A DNA stretch of 64,000 nucleotides from an uncultured Luminiphilus sp. (GTDB lineage Bacteria; Pseudomonadota; Gammaproteobacteria; Pseudomonadales; Halieaceae). Position 1 is the first letter of the stretch. The number at the start of each line of letters is the position of its first letter. Positions 50,499 to 60,736 of the stretch are shown here, piece by piece. The notes under the pieces are model-generated. The model did not search any database and was not told the DNA's origin. It saw only the letters and a program-made list of their open reading frames with translations. A program made the translations under genes and the position numbers. The stretch is from contig CALKDK010000010.1 of assembly GCA_938084055.1 (NCBI GenBank), positions 124,001 to 188,000 of the forward strand, in the 5' to 3' direction.

Positions 50499-52925
50499 TT
50501 ACTCGAAGGTATATTTGACCGTCAGACCGTAGGTCCTGGGTTGGCTGGGGTAGCCGCTGATGCTTCCTGCCTGGGCAACTGAGGGGAATGCAGATAACAG
50601 GTACTCATCACCCGTCAGGTTGCGTCCCCACAGATTCAGCTGTATGCCGTTGGCAAAGGTGAGGCCCGCGCTCGCATTGACCATGTTGATCCGACGAGAG
50701 GCGATCGAGGACGGTATGTTGTCCACCACCTGTACTTCGCTTTCATAGACATTTTCAAGCCGGACGTAGCCCATGGTGTTTCCGGTCATGAAATTGTAGG
50801 TGGCATTGGTATTGGCTGAAAATTCGGGAATGCCGGAAGGCTGGCGTCCGGAAAAGTCCTCTGGCCCGTCAATGCCCAATGCGCCTCTGAAATCATCGTA
50901 GAGTGGATCCAGCCAAGTGGCCGCAAAGCCAAACCGTAAACCGTCGGTGGGGGCCCAGTTGAGGTCCACTTCAACACCTTCGGTGGATTGCTTGCCCGCG
51001 TTGGCCAGTACAAAGCCTGTGCCAGTAAAGACGTTGGATTGAAACCCTTCGATTTCCTGATCGAATATAGCCAGGTTAAGCGAAACCGTGTCCCACTCGC
51101 CCTTCAAACCGATCTCCAAGACCTCAGACTCCTCCGGGCCCGCAAGACGGGTCGCAGGGCCAATGGCCCCGGGGTAGTTGGCGAAGCCCGGGGGCAGGCC
51201 AAACGCTGTGAGGGCCGGCAGCGCAGGATCCCCTGCTGCGAGCAGTGCGTCCAAGTCTGCCTGAACAGGGCCAGTGTCCTGGGATAGGTTCCAGGACGTG
51301 GCTTTAAAGCCGGTGCTCACGCCGCCGTAAATGCTCACGTTGGGTGTAAGCGCGTAGGCCAGGCGCAGCGTATAGGTGGTGTCGCTGTCGTCACTGCGAC
51401 CATCCTCCACCGAGTTTGGATAGGCGACGAAGGGGGGTAGGAATTGCGCTGGTAACAGGGCCTCCAGACCAAAGGCCGCTAATGGGATGGTACCGAAGAA
51501 ATTATCATTGACTACGGCGGCTGAGGCTTCTTTCTCAGACTGTGTGTAGTTAATTCCGGCCGTCAGCGTCAGCGCGTCGGTCAAATCGTAGTCTGCCTGG
51601 GCAAACAGCGAGAGGGTCTCATCGTCCAGCGTGTAGGTTTCAGACTGGTTACCTGTGCCGTCCGCGTAAATAAAACCACCGGGAAGACCCAAAACCTGCT
51701 CGATTTGCCCCAGGGCGCCCGGCGCGCCAAGACTCGCAAGCAGAACATCGACATAGGGTCGAAAATCAGGTCCCAGGCCAAAGTTTTCGTCGTTGGTCAC
51801 TTCCTCGTTGAAATAAAATGCCCCGACCATCCACTGCAGGGAGCCATCGCTGGTTGATGTCAATCGGATTTCCTGGGTGAAGGTGTCGATTTCAGTGTCT
51901 CTGGCGTCGGCCATCTCAGCACTCACGAGCCGGGCACTGGTGAAATCCACGTCCCCCGACTGGAATTGGTCCAGCGTCCTGAAGGCGCTTATCGAGGTCA
52001 GTGAGAAGCTGTCGAAGTCATACTCGATGTGCAACGAGGCGCCCCGCGTCTCAATCTCATTTTTGGGGTCGAAGTCCTGATAGTTACTGTAGGCAAAGGG
52101 TGCATCACCCACAACGTCACCACCCAGCGCCCGGACGATCCCGCCGGTAGGCCCGTCGACCAGGTTGGCAACACCGCAGCAAACCTCATCGATCTCCTCG
52201 GCATCGACAATCAGGCGCACCTCACCACGATCTGAGGGTGCCCATAACAGTTGACCGCGGAAGTTCCAGCGGTTCAGTTCGTTGAAGTCAGTGCCCGTCG
52301 TAAGGTTCTCGAAATAGCCGTCTCGCTCATTCATGCTGCCAAAGAGACTGAATGCAAAATTGTCGGAGAGGGGACCGGTGACATCGCCACGGATGATGGT
52401 CTGGTTGTAATTTCCTACGGTCGCACCGACGGAGCCGCTGTAGCCAACCAGGTCCGGTTTCGCCGTGACCACGTTAATCACGCCTGCTGATGCGTTCTTT
52501 CCAAAGAGGGTGCTTTGTGGGCCCCGCAGCACCTCAATTCGCTCAACTTTGGGGAGGTCCGCCAGGGCGCTGCCCACACGGGACCGGTAAACGCCATCAA
52601 CGAAGACCCCAACCGAAGGCTCGATACCAGGGTTATTGGCGCCGTTGCCGAAGCCCCGGATGATGAAATTGGTCTGGGCGCTGCCCTGCAACTGGGTCAC
52701 GCGCAAGCTGGGGACCAACGTCTGCAAATCCTTGATATCCAGAACCTGGGATTGCTCAATCGCCTCGGCCGTTACGACAGAAACCGCAATGGGGATCTCC
52801 TGTAGGGTTTGCTGACGTTTGGTCGCGGTGACCATCACCTCCTCCAGAACGGCATGCGCCTCCAGTTGGACCGCCATGGCAATGGCGGCGGCGGCAAAGG
52901 GTAAGCGGCGATTCTTGATTGACAT
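50499..52925 (-). CDS. TonB-dependent outer-membrane receptor
   Basis: 808 residues from the ATG at 52925, which has AGGAG ten bases upstream; 14 upstream codons are rejected. Signal peptide LPFAAAAIAMAVQLEAHA, then LEEVMVTATKRQQTLQEIP and a plug with LRGPQSTLFGKNASAGVIN, and a large beta-barrel ending with YTFE. It resembles the first receptor (23.3-25.8 kb) in its plug but differs through most of the barrel. Transported substrate unknown. The terminal residues are Phe-Glu rather than a final Phe, which is slightly unusual. Confidence 0.88.
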   Translation of the reverse strand: MSIKNRRLPFAAAAIAMAVQLEAHAVLEEVMVTATKRQQTLQEIPIAVSVVTAEAIEQSQVLDIKDLQTLVPSLRVTQLQGSAQTNFIIRGFGNGANNPGIEPSVGVFVDGVYRSRVGSALADLPKVERIEVLRGPQSTLFGKNASAGVINVVTAKPDLVGYSGSVGATVGNYNQTIIRGDVTGPLSDNFAFSLFGSMNERDGYFENLTTGTDFNELNRWNFRGQLLWAPSDRGEVRLIVDAEEIDEVCCGVANLVDGPTGGIVRALGGDVVGDAPFAYSNYQDFDPKNEIETRGASLHIEYDFDSFSLTSISAFRTLDQFQSGDVDFTSARLVSAEMADARDTEIDTFTQEIRLTSTSDGSLQWMVGAFYFNEEVTNDENFGLGPDFRPYVDVLLASLGAPGALGQIEQVLGLPGGFIYADGTGNQSETYTLDDETLSLFAQADYDLTDALTLTAGINYTQSEKEASAAVVNDNFFGTIPLAAFGLEALLPAQFLPPFVAYPNSVEDGRSDDSDTTYTLRLAYALTPNVSIYGGVSTGFKATSWNLSQDTGPVQADLDALLAAGDPALPALTAFGLPPGFANYPGAIGPATRLAGPEESEVLEIGLKGEWDTVSLNLAIFDQEIEGFQSNVFTGTGFVLANAGKQSTEGVEVDLNWAPTDGLRFGFAATWLDPLYDDFRGALGIDGPEDFSGRQPSGIPEFSANTNATYNFMTGNTMGYVRLENVYESEVQVVDNIPSSIASRRINMVNASAGLTFANGIQLNLWGRNLTGDEYLLSAFPSVAQAGSISGYPSQPRTYGLTVKYTFE

Positions 52926-53277
52926 GGGCACAGGGCTCCTTTCGGCGCTAGCGGTGACGCAGCGCAATGGATGTAAGGTTTGGATGCGCTGGGGAAGTCA
53001 ACGCGATTAGGCCGAGCAGGATAGCGGTTGCTGACAGCTGAAGAAAGTGGCAAAAATGCCGCTGTGCCGGTGGTTTCATTTGCCGGTTATCTGGGCAACT
53101 CGTTCCCCTCAGCTTCGGGGGTATGGCAGTGTCAGAGTGGCCTTGGTGGTTTTTGACCTCGGTTGTTAGCACCGGGGGTGCGTCGCAATAGCCTTGATGG
53201 GTTGCAGGGGAGGGCAGAGGACAGACCGAAGTTTAGTGGAGAGGCCGGGTAGCCCTTTATTCTGGTGTTGGCGGGGG
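52926..53277. other. 352-base gap upstream of the TonB-dependent receptor
   Basis: No gene is supported here. It must contain the receptor promoter and any regulatory site on the minus strand. A weak CCCC-GGGG hairpin lies near 53104-53120 without a T-run. Open frames crossing it have no family features or ribosome binding sites. Confidence 0.5.
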
Positions 53278-53901
53278 CTATTCAGAGCGGGTTAGGTTGC
53301 GCAGCACGCTGAAACTGCGTTCGAGATCGGTCTCTGATGGCCTGCCTTGGATCACATCAACCACCACGCCGTGCTCGTCTAGAATCACGAACGCAGCTTC
53401 CTGGGACAGATTCCAGGTAGCCTGTCCAAGGCCTCGCTCGTCGAGGACCAGGGTCGCTCGGGTGAACGTTCGTTGCTCGTCAACGACGGCACTTCGGACG
53501 AAGGGCTTGATAAACCCCGAGGTCACCTCAAGGTTCACGATCGCAGTAATATCGTAGCGGTCGATATCGAGTTCACGCTGCATACGCTCGGTCAATGGAT
53601 CGTAGAGATCGCCCCCCTCGCGGGTGCCAGGCACGTACTGAAGTACCTGTACCCTGTTCGGGCTTTGGGGTCCGGACCAGGGCGTTGTCGAATAGTCATC
53701 CCCGTCAAGAACAACCTGTCCTCCCTCAGTGATGGTGACTACAGGTAGCGGTTGCCCGATGACTATCGCGAAGCCCGCTGATGCGCAGAGGCTGCAAACA
53801 ATCAGGGATATTGCCGCCAGCAGCTTACAGCAGGATGTACCGTCAGTGCGGTGGTTACTGGCGCTGGCGAGGTGGCACGAGCTGGATCCTGGCACGGTCA
53901 C
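53278..53901 (-). CDS. ytfJ: YtfJ-family periplasmic protein
   Basis: 207 residues from a GTG at 53901 that overlaps the ygiQ stop by four bases. A signal peptide follows a long polar start (h-region [19 protein letters not shown]). The mature part has a thioredoxin-like fold with the features I recall for Ytf[63 protein letters not shown] and [10 protein letters not shown] (shown here as key parts). It has no CxxC, so no thiol redox activity is expected. The function of YtfJ is not established. Last gene of a four-gene operon. Confidence 0.78.
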   Translation of the reverse strand: MTVPGSSSCHLASASNHRTDGTSCCKLLAAISLIVCSLCASAGFAIVIGQPLPVVTITEGGQVVLDGDDYSTTPWSGPQSPNRVQVLQYVPGTREGGDLYDPLTERMQRELDIDRYDITAIVNLEVTSGFIKPFVRSAVVDEQRTFTRATLVLDERGLGQATWNLSQEAAFVILDEHGVVVDVIQGRPSETDLERSFSVLRNLTRSE

Positions 53902-56048
53902 TTTTTTTGCCTCGGGGGTAGCCCTGTATGTTGTGTGGTGAATGCATTGCCCCTGCTACTGACTCGTCGGTGTCGTTTTGGTGGGTCCCGGGGCGGCACA
54001 AGATGCAGCTTGCCATTGCCGATCAGGTCACGACGGCCCATTCGCTTGAGCTCATCTCTCAACAGGGGCCAATTGTCCGGGTCGTGGTAACGCAAAAACG
54101 CCTTATGCAGTCGGCGTTGCTTGAGTTTATTGACCACGGGTAACGTGTCGTTGCCGCGGCGTATTCGTTTCAGCGGGTTGTGGCGACTGTGGTACATCGC
54201 GGTGGCGGTGGCCATGGGTGAAGGATAAAAGGTCTGGACCTGGTCCGCCCGGAACTTATTGCGTTTGAGCCAGAGTGCCAGATTCACCATGTCTTCATCC
54301 CGGGTGCCTGGGTGGGCAGCGATGAAATAGGGGATGAGGTACTGCTTTTTGCCCGCCTGTTTGGAGTAGGTATCGAACAGGGCCTTGAAGCGGTCGTAGG
54401 TGCCAATGCCCGGTTTCATCATGTGAGCCAGTGGGCCGTCTTCGGTGTGTTCCGGCGCTATTTTGAGGTAACCACCGACATGGTGCGTCACCAGTTCCTT
54501 GACATACTCGGGTGTCTCTACTGCCAGGTCGTAACGCAGGCCTGAAGCGATCAGGACCTTTTTCACTCCGGGAACGTTTCTCGCGCGGCGATACAGGGAC
54601 ACCAAAGGGGTTTGGTCAGTATTCAGGTTTTTACAGATTCCCGGGAACACGCAGGACAGCTTGCGGCACTTCGCCTCGATGTCTTTGCTCTTACAGGCAA
54701 GTCGCCACATGTTCGCGGTAGGGCCACCAAGATCCGATATCACGCCGGTGAAAGCGGGGCTGGTGTCCCGAATTTTCTCCACCTCCCGAATGATCGAGTC
54801 CTCGGAGCGGTTCTGGATAATACGCCCCTCATGTTCGGTGATAGAACAAAACGTGCAGCCTCCGAAGCAGCCGCGCATGATATTTACCGAGTGCTGAATC
54901 ATTTCGAAAGCGGGGATTTTCGCATCGCCATAGCTCGGGTGGGCGCGACGCGCGTAGGGTAATTCGAAAACCCAGTCCAACTCCTCGGTTTCCAGGGGGA
55001 TGGGGGGTGGGTTGATCCACACATCCCGATCACCATGGGCCTGTATCAGGGGCAGCGCATTGTAGGGGTTTGTTTCCTTGTGCAGGACGCGAGAGGCATG
55101 GGCGTAGAGTGCCGGATCGTCACGAACCTGTTCGTAGCCAGGAATCCGAATGACCGCGGGGAGGTTGTCGGTGGTCGGGGTAATCCGAATGGTTTGGATA
55201 TCGGTGTTTTCTGCCGCGGCTTCCTCGCTGTCACACTGACTCGGTGCCATGCCCTCGTAGGGGTTGGGATGGCTGTCTACCGGGCCGGGATTGTCGATAT
55301 CAGTTGATCGCACTTCACTAAAACCAGGCTCTGGACCCCGGGTGATGAAGGCTGTGCCACGGATGCCGCGGCAGGCGCCGATGGTCTCCCCCGCGGCGAG
55401 CCGATGAGTCAGCTCTACAATCGCCCGCTCGGCATTACCAAATAGCAGGATGTCAGCCCGAGAATCGAGAAGAACGGATCGACGGACTTTCTCGCTCCAA
55501 TAGTCATAGTGGGCGATACGGCGCAGGCTGGCCTCAATGCCTCCGATCACAATGGGAACGTCGGCGAACGCTTCCCGCACCCGCTGGCTGTAAACCGTTA
55601 CCGCCCGATCCGGTCGTTTCCCAGCGGCATCCCCGGGCGTGTAGGCGTCGTCGTTACGCCGTTTTCGATCCGCCGTGTAATGGTTGATCATGGAGTCCAT
55701 ATTGCCTGCGGCAATACCCATGTACAGATTGGGCCGACCCAGGACCTTGAAGGGCTCTGCGCTATGCCAATCGGGCTGGGCGATGATGCCCACCCGGAAC
55801 CCCTGACCCTCAAGTACACGACCGATCACCGCCATGCCAAAACTGGGGTGGTCAACATAGGCGTCACCCGTCACCACAATGACATCGCAACTATCCCAGC
55901 CCAGTAGCTCCATTTCAGCCCGGGTGGTGGGCAGGAAGGGTGCAGGCCCAAGGCACTCTGCCCAGAATTTTCGATAGTTGAAAATGGACGGTGGTGACCG
56001 GGAATCCTGGCGGTTGGGCGTTAGGCAGTCTGACAGACCCGGCGTCAT
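53898..56048 (-). CDS. ygiQ: YgiQ-family radical SAM protein
   Basis: 716 residues from the ATG at 56048 with AGGAG six bases upstream; it overlaps the channel stop by four bases. An N-terminal domain ([40 protein letters not shown]) precedes the radical SAM core with CFGGCTFCS (the CxxxCxxC iron-sulfur motif), EHEGR and NRSEDSI. The C-terminal part holds [21 protein letters not shown] and [15 protein letters not shown]. YgiQ proteins are widely conserved but their reaction is unknown. The gene is part of a minus-strand operon. Confidence 0.92.
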   Translation of the reverse strand: MTPGLSDCLTPNRQDSRSPPSIFNYRKFWAECLGPAPFLPTTRAEMELLGWDSCDVIVVTGDAYVDHPSFGMAVIGRVLEGQGFRVGIIAQPDWHSAEPFKVLGRPNLYMGIAAGNMDSMINHYTADRKRRNDDAYTPGDAAGKRPDRAVTVYSQRVREAFADVPIVIGGIEASLRRIAHYDYWSEKVRRSVLLDSRADILLFGNAERAIVELTHRLAAGETIGACRGIRGTAFITRGPEPGFSEVRSTDIDNPGPVDSHPNPYEGMAPSQCDSEEAAAENTDIQTIRITPTTDNLPAVIRIPGYEQVRDDPALYAHASRVLHKETNPYNALPLIQAHGDRDVWINPPPIPLETEELDWVFELPYARRAHPSYGDAKIPAFEMIQHSVNIMRGCFGGCTFCSITEHEGRIIQNRSEDSIIREVEKIRDTSPAFTGVISDLGGPTANMWRLACKSKDIEAKCRKLSCVFPGICKNLNTDQTPLVSLYRRARNVPGVKKVLIASGLRYDLAVETPEYVKELVTHHVGGYLKIAPEHTEDGPLAHMMKPGIGTYDRFKALFDTYSKQAGKKQYLIPYFIAAHPGTRDEDMVNLALWLKRNKFRADQVQTFYPSPMATATAMYHSRHNPLKRIRRGNDTLPVVNKLKQRRLHKAFLRYHDPDNWPLLRDELKRMGRRDLIGNGKLHLVPPRDPPKRHRRVSSRGNAFTTQHTGLPPRQKK

Positions 56049-56914
56049 GTGTTCTCCTGTTCCAGGGCGGCTTTTCGCACGCTCCCGGGCATATCCAATT
56101 TGCCACCACAGTGTTTGCAAAACGCGGCATCGGGTGTGTGTTCGCCGCCCGAACAGACCGGGCAGTTCCAGTTCGCGTACGACGCCCGTCGCCGGCTAAG
56201 TCGCTCCCACAATTTGGTGGTGATGATGGCGGTTGGTACGGCCAGGATCGAGTACCCGACCAGCATGCCAAAGGCGGCGATGGACTTGCCCAGGCCGGTC
56301 TGTGGAGTGAGATCCCCGTAGCCGACCGTGGTAATGGTGACTACGGCCCAATAGACGCTCATCGGAATGCTGGTGAAGCCGCGTTCCGGACCCTCCACAA
56401 CGTACAGCAGGCAGGCGAAAACGACGACCACGATCATGACCAGCACAAAGAAAACGAGGATGGTGCGAGCGGTGTTCTGCAGGACTTTCAGGATTTCTGT
56501 CAGTTCGGCAAATAACTCCAGAAGTCGCAATACCCGGAAGATGCGCATGACCCGGATCAGTCGGATGATCAGCAGTGGCGCTGCCTCGGGTATCAGCAGA
56601 GCCACATAGGTGGGTAACACGGCGAGTAGGTCCACGATGCCCCAGAAACTGGTGATGTAGGCGGGACGATTGTGTACCGACCAAATCCTGATCAGGTATT
56701 CCACGGTAAAGGCCAGGGTGAACGCCAGCTCCAGACGCGCAAACAGAACGCCATGGCGGGTGTTGAAGGGAACCACCGAGTCCAGCATAACCACCACGAC
56801 GCTTGCGACAATGAGCCCCAGTAAAATCAGGTCAAAAGCCTTGCCGGCTGGCGTGCCGGTGCCGAATATAATGACCTCAAATCGCTCTTGTAACGCGGTT
56901 TGTTCCCGTTTCAC
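56045..56914 (-). CDS. Voltage-gated potassium channel with a C-terminal zinc ribbon
   Basis: 289 residues, a six-transmembrane-helix cation channel. S4 is arginine-rich ([19 protein letters not shown], about 116-134), and the filter TTVGYGD (about 195-201) shows K+ selectivity. After S6 and a short linker, a zinc ribbon with Cys251, Cys254, Cys266 and Cys269 (CPVC and CKHCG) closes the protein. The ribbon is not a usual part of KvAP-type channels. Overlaps both neighbours by four bases, tesA upstream and ygiQ downstream. Confidence 0.88.
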   Translation of the reverse strand: MKREQTALQERFEVIIFGTGTPAGKAFDLILLGLIVASVVVVMLDSVVPFNTRHGVLFARLELAFTLAFTVEYLIRIWSVHNRPAYITSFWGIVDLLAVLPTYVALLIPEAAPLLIIRLIRVMRIFRVLRLLELFAELTEILKVLQNTARTILVFFVLVMIVVVVFACLLYVVEGPERGFTSIPMSVYWAVVTITTVGYGDLTPQTGLGKSIAAFGMLVGYSILAVPTAIITTKLWERLSRRRASYANWNCPVCSGGEHTPDAAFCKHCGGKLDMPGSVRKAALEQENT

Positions 56915-57591
56915 GGCTGCACTCCATGGTCGCGCAGCAGGGGTGTCAGGTGCGGGAGGATGTTGGCGAGCAGGCGCGGCTGGGCATCCTCGGTGGGATG
57001 AATTCCGTCGGGCTGCATGAGATCTGCATTCAGGGCGATACCGTCGAGTATGAAGGGGGCGACCGCCGTGCCAGTGGTCTGTGCCACTTCACTGTAGCTG
57101 TCCCTGAACAAGGTGGCGTAGCGTCGACCGAAATTGGGCGGGATTTCCATGGACAGAAGAAGAACGTTGCTGTCCTTTGCTGTGGCGATCTCAATCATCT
57201 TAGTTAAGTTCTCCCTGACCGTCATGATGGGAAAGCCACGCAAGCCATCGTTGCCACCGAGTTCAATGATAACAATGTCGGGGGTGTGGCGCTCGAGGAG
57301 GGCCGGGAGTCGCTGCAGGCCCCCGCCGGTCGTATCACCCGATATACTCGCATTGACAACCGTCCAACCGGGGGCGCTTGAATTGAGATGCCCCTGCAAC
57401 AGCGCTACCCAGCCCCGCTCGAGGTCCATGCCGTAGGCCGCACTGATACTGTCGCCGAGGACCAGGGCAGTGCCGCCCGAACTGTGGGCGGGTGGTGTGA
57501 CAGTCATAATACCAATCAGCAGAAGGGCGAATCCATGACTCGTGCCCAGCCGTACAAGTCGCCGGAGGCGTTTATCTATGATCAAAGCCAT
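56911..57591 (-). CDS. tesA: TesA-like GDSL arylesterase/thioesterase
   Basis: 226 residues from the ATG at 57591; the frame is open 51 codons further but those lie inside the divergent ybbA gene. An N-terminal signal peptide with several arginines and the core FALLLIGIMTV (to about residue 36) directs export. SGNH-hydrolase blocks: GDSISAAYG with the nucleophile Ser, the oxyanion Gly block ISGDTTGGG, GGNDGLRG with Asn, and DGIHP with the Asp-His pair. E. coli TesA is a multifunctional lysophospholipase and thioesterase in the periplasm. First gene of the operon with the channel, ygiQ and ytfJ. Confidence 0.9.
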   Translation of the reverse strand: MALIIDKRLRRLVRLGTSHGFALLLIGIMTVTPPAHSSGGTALVLGDSISAAYGMDLERGWVALLQGHLNSSAPGWTVVNASISGDTTGGGLQRLPALLERHTPDIVIIELGGNDGLRGFPIMTVRENLTKMIEIATAKDSNVLLLSMEIPPNFGRRYATLFRDSYSEVAQTTGTAVAPFILDGIALNADLMQPDGIHPTEDAQPRLLANILPHLTPLLRDHGVQP

Positions 57592-58243
57592 TAATCTCCA
57601 GAAGTCCGTACCGGTGGCGGACGGAACACTGGAAATCCTGCGGGGCATTAGCTTCGAAATCAAGCAGGGCGATACGGCGGCCATCGTTGGTGTCTCCGGC
57701 TCGGGAAAATCCACCCTGCTGGGCTTGCTGGCAGGCCTGGACACGGCCTCAGATGGTGATGTGGTTATTGATGGTCAGTCCTTGGGTCATTTGGATGAGG
57801 ATGCGCGGGCGGCGCTGCGTGCTGCCAAGGTTGGTTTCGTCTTCCAGAGTTTTCAACTGTTACCCGCCCTGACCGCACTTGAGAACGTGATGTTGCCAAT
57901 GGAATTGGCCGGGCACACCGGTGCGCTGGAGCGGGCCCGCAGTTACCTGGAGCGGGTCGGGCTGGAGCAGCGCCTCGCCCACTACCCGTCCATGCTGTCC
58001 GGAGGCGAACAACAGCGCGTGGCAATTGCCCGAGCCTTCGCATCCAATCCGCAGATCCTGTTTGCAGATGAACCTACGGGCAACCTGGACACCAAGACAG
58101 GAGAAAAAGTCATAGAGCTGTTGTTCCAGCTTAACCGGTCGGAGGGAACGACACTCATTCTGGTAACCCACGATGAACGGCTGGCTGCTCGCTGCCAGCG
58201 GCGTTTCCTCATGGAGAGTGGTGACCTGGTGGAGTCAACGTAA
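57578..58243 (+). CDS. ybbA: ABC transporter ATP-binding protein, YbbA-like
   Basis: 221 residues from the ATG at 57578; the frame opens 12 codons earlier without need. Walker A is GVSGSGKST, the Q-loop is FVFQSFQLLPALTALENV, the signature LSGGEQQRVAIARA, and Walker B ILFADEPTGNLD. It is of the LolD/MacB type that powers lipid or lipoprotein extraction. Its start codon lies inside the first codons of divergent tesA, an arrangement like E. coli tesA-ybbA. TAATG overlap with the permease gene downstream. Confidence 0.92.
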   Translation: MIKAINLQKSVPVADGTLEILRGISFEIKQGDTAAIVGVSGSGKSTLLGLLAGLDTASDGDVVIDGQSLGHLDEDARAALRAAKVGFVFQSFQLLPALTALENVMLPMELAGHTGALERARSYLERVGLEQRLAHYPSMLSGGEQQRVAIARAFASNPQILFADEPTGNLDTKTGEKVIELLFQLNRSEGTTLILVTHDERLAARCQRRFLMESGDLVEST

Positions 58244-60729
58244 TGGCTTCAGGCAGTGCTATGAATCCCCTCATATTGCTGCTCAGGGACTGGCGGGGTG
58301 GCGAACTGGGTGTGCTGCTTGCCGCCTTGCTCCTGGCGGTGTCCGTGGTTGTCGGAATCAGTGCTTTCGTTAGTAGCCTGCAGTCGGCGCTGCTCAGTGA
58401 GAGTAAGCAATTCCTGGCGGCGGACAGCGTAGTTCGCAGCAGCCGCGCCCTGCCCAAAGACTGGCGCCAGACCGCGGAATCGACGGGACTTGCCACGGCC
58501 GAGACCCTTGGGTTTCCTTCTATGGCCGTCACCGACGCGGATGCGCTTTACCTGGCCTCTATCAAGGCGGTTAGCCCGGGCTACCCCCTGCGCGGCAAGC
58601 TCCGTGTCAGCAAACAGCCCTACGGGCCGATAGAGGATGCGGTGGGAATTCCCGGGCCGGGGGAGGCCTGGTTGGCGCCCCGACTCTTTGCCCTGTTAAA
58701 CGTCGAGCTTGGGGACAGTGTCTGGGTTGGCGACAAGGCCCTGGAAATCAGCGGTGCCGTGCGCAGTGAACCCGACGGTGCAGGCGCCAGTTTCGGTTAT
58801 GGTCCGAGGTTGTTGATGAATCTGGCAGACATACCCGCGACAGGAGTTATCCAGCCTGGGAGCCGGGTCACCTGGCGCCTGCTCCTGCGGGGCGATGATT
58901 TGCTCCTCGAGCAGTTTACGGAATGGCTCAGACCCCAGTTGACGCAGGGTCAGAGGCTGCAGGGGGTTGAGGATGGCCAGCCAACGATCGGTCGAACACT
59001 CGACCGGGCACAGGGGTTTTTGCTCCTGGCCGGCAGCCTGGGGGTTGTGCTGGCCGCCGCCGCAATTGCGTTGGCGGCGCGGCGGTTCTCGGTCCGGCAT
59101 ACGGATCACGTTGCAATCATGAAAAGCCTGGGCTCAAGCCAGGCCCGCATAGCGCGGCTGTACGGCGGCAGCCTGTTGCTGCTGGGATCGGTGGCGACGG
59201 TTTTTGGCTGGCTGCTCGGCTGGCTCATTCAGGCGGTGTTCTTCAGACTTTTTGCCGAACAGCTGGGTGTTGAGCCCGGTGATATTGGCTATGAACCCTT
59301 TGTCATCGGGGGTGCAACAGCGCTTGTTTGTCTGGGGTTCTTCGCCTGGCCACCACTGGAGCGGCTTGCACGGGTGCCGCCAATGCGGGTTTTGCGACGG
59401 GATGTAGATGCGGGGCAGGCCCAGCGTAGCAGCGACTACGTCCTCGGTGCACTGGCTGTATTTGGGCTTATGTGGTGGTATTCGGGCGATATCAGGCTAA
59501 CCGGAAGCGTGATTGCCGGTCTGGTACTGACCGTGGGTCTTGGGCTGATTTTGGCGCATCTGCTGCTGGGTAGCGGGCGCGTTCTGGGCAGTGCTGCAGG
59601 GAGCGTGTGGCGGCTGGGTTTGGCGAACCTGCGTCGGCGCAGCTCCGGTAACGCGCTGCAAATGGTGATCTTTGCCATCGCGATTATGTTGATGTTGGTA
59701 CTCTTGATCATCCGCACGGCGCTGATAGAGCAGTGGCAGGCGCAGTTACCCGAGGGCACACCCAACCACTTTATGCTGAATATCGCACCGGCAGAGCGCG
59801 GGGATTTGTCTGGGTTCCTTGCTGAGCAGGGCATTGATCCCCAACCCCAGTTCCCCATGACTCGGGGTAGGATAATGGCCGTTAACGGGACGATGCTTGC
59901 GGATGACGAGGGCTTGGAGAACGAACGTAGGCAGCGGGAGGCCAATTTCACGCATTCAACGGTATTGCCCGCAGCCAATAAAATACTGCGCGGGCAATGG
60001 TGGCCCGCCGACACTCGGGAACACCTGGTATCCCTCGAGCAGGAATTTGCCCAGCGGGTGGGGGCAGACATGGATGATGTGTTGACGGTGCGCATTGGTG
60101 CGGAGGAGTTCGAGGCCCGCGTCGCTAGTATTCGTGAGTCTGACTGGCAGAGCATGAGACCTAACTTCTTTGTCATTTTTCCACCCAACCTGTTGGAAGG
60201 TTTTCCAAAAACCTATCTCACCAGCTTCTTTTTGCCGGAGGCGGAGAAGTCTGTCCTGAACGCACTGCTGCGGCGTTTTCCAACCGTGACAGTGATCGAG
60301 CTTGACATAGTGATTGGGGAAATCCGCAGCATTATAGAACGTGTAGGGCAGGCTATTGAGTTGGTGCTGGGTGTTATTTTGTTGGCCGGCGCATTGGTTC
60401 TGGTTGCCGGAGTCCAAGCGAGTGTTGACATCAGATTGCGAGAGAGTGCCCTGTTGCGGGCGCTGGGAGCGGGCAAGCGATTGCTGCTGGGATCGCTGGT
60501 CATTGAGTTTGCAGTTCTGGGTGGCTTTGCAGGCCTGCTGGCTGCACTGGGGGCGGAGGTCGCGGCTTGGGCGTTGCAAACCCTGGCGCTGGATCTGGTA
60601 TACCAAGCCACTCCGGCCGTCTGGCCCCTGGGCGTGCTTGCCGGCGTCCTGTTCATCGGGACCCTGGGCTTGATCAGTTGCCGCAGAGCGGTGGTCGTGC
60701 CACCGCTTGTGGTGTTGCGCGAGGTCTGA
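58243..60729 (+). CDS. ybbP: ABC transporter permease, YbbP-like
   Basis: 828 residues with FtsX-like architecture: a first helix near the N-terminus, a long periplasmic domain, three helices around 265-390, further helices near 400-490, a second periplasmic domain, and three C-terminal helices. The ends are LLALLLAVSVVVGISAFVSS and LASKAL-type core segments, with FIGTLGLISCRRAVVVPP near the C-terminus. With YbbA it forms a complete exporter or mechanotransmission system, probably for a lipid or lipoprotein substrate; the role of YbbAP is unproven. In E. coli the pair also lies beside tesA. Confidence 0.9.
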   Translation: MASGSAMNPLILLLRDWRGGELGVLLAALLLAVSVVVGISAFVSSLQSALLSESKQFLAADSVVRSSRALPKDWRQTAESTGLATAETLGFPSMAVTDADALYLASIKAVSPGYPLRGKLRVSKQPYGPIEDAVGIPGPGEAWLAPRLFALLNVELGDSVWVGDKALEISGAVRSEPDGAGASFGYGPRLLMNLADIPATGVIQPGSRVTWRLLLRGDDLLLEQFTEWLRPQLTQGQRLQGVEDGQPTIGRTLDRAQGFLLLAGSLGVVLAAAAIALAARRFSVRHTDHVAIMKSLGSSQARIARLYGGSLLLLGSVATVFGWLLGWLIQAVFFRLFAEQLGVEPGDIGYEPFVIGGATALVCLGFFAWPPLERLARVPPMRVLRRDVDAGQAQRSSDYVLGALAVFGLMWWYSGDIRLTGSVIAGLVLTVGLGLILAHLLLGSGRVLGSAAGSVWRLGLANLRRRSSGNALQMVIFAIAIMLMLVLLIIRTALIEQWQAQLPEGTPNHFMLNIAPAERGDLSGFLAEQGIDPQPQFPMTRGRIMAVNGTMLADDEGLENERRQREANFTHSTVLPAANKILRGQWWPADTREHLVSLEQEFAQRVGADMDDVLTVRIGAEEFEARVASIRESDWQSMRPNFFVIFPPNLLEGFPKTYLTSFFLPEAEKSVLNALLRRFPTVTVIELDIVIGEIRSIIERVGQAIELVLGVILLAGALVLVAGVQASVDIRLRESALLRALGAGKRLLLGSLVIEFAVLGGFAGLLAALGAEVAAWALQTLALDLVYQATPAVWPLGVLAGVLFIGTLGLISCRRAVVVPPLVVLREV

Positions 60730-60736
60730 GCGTCAA

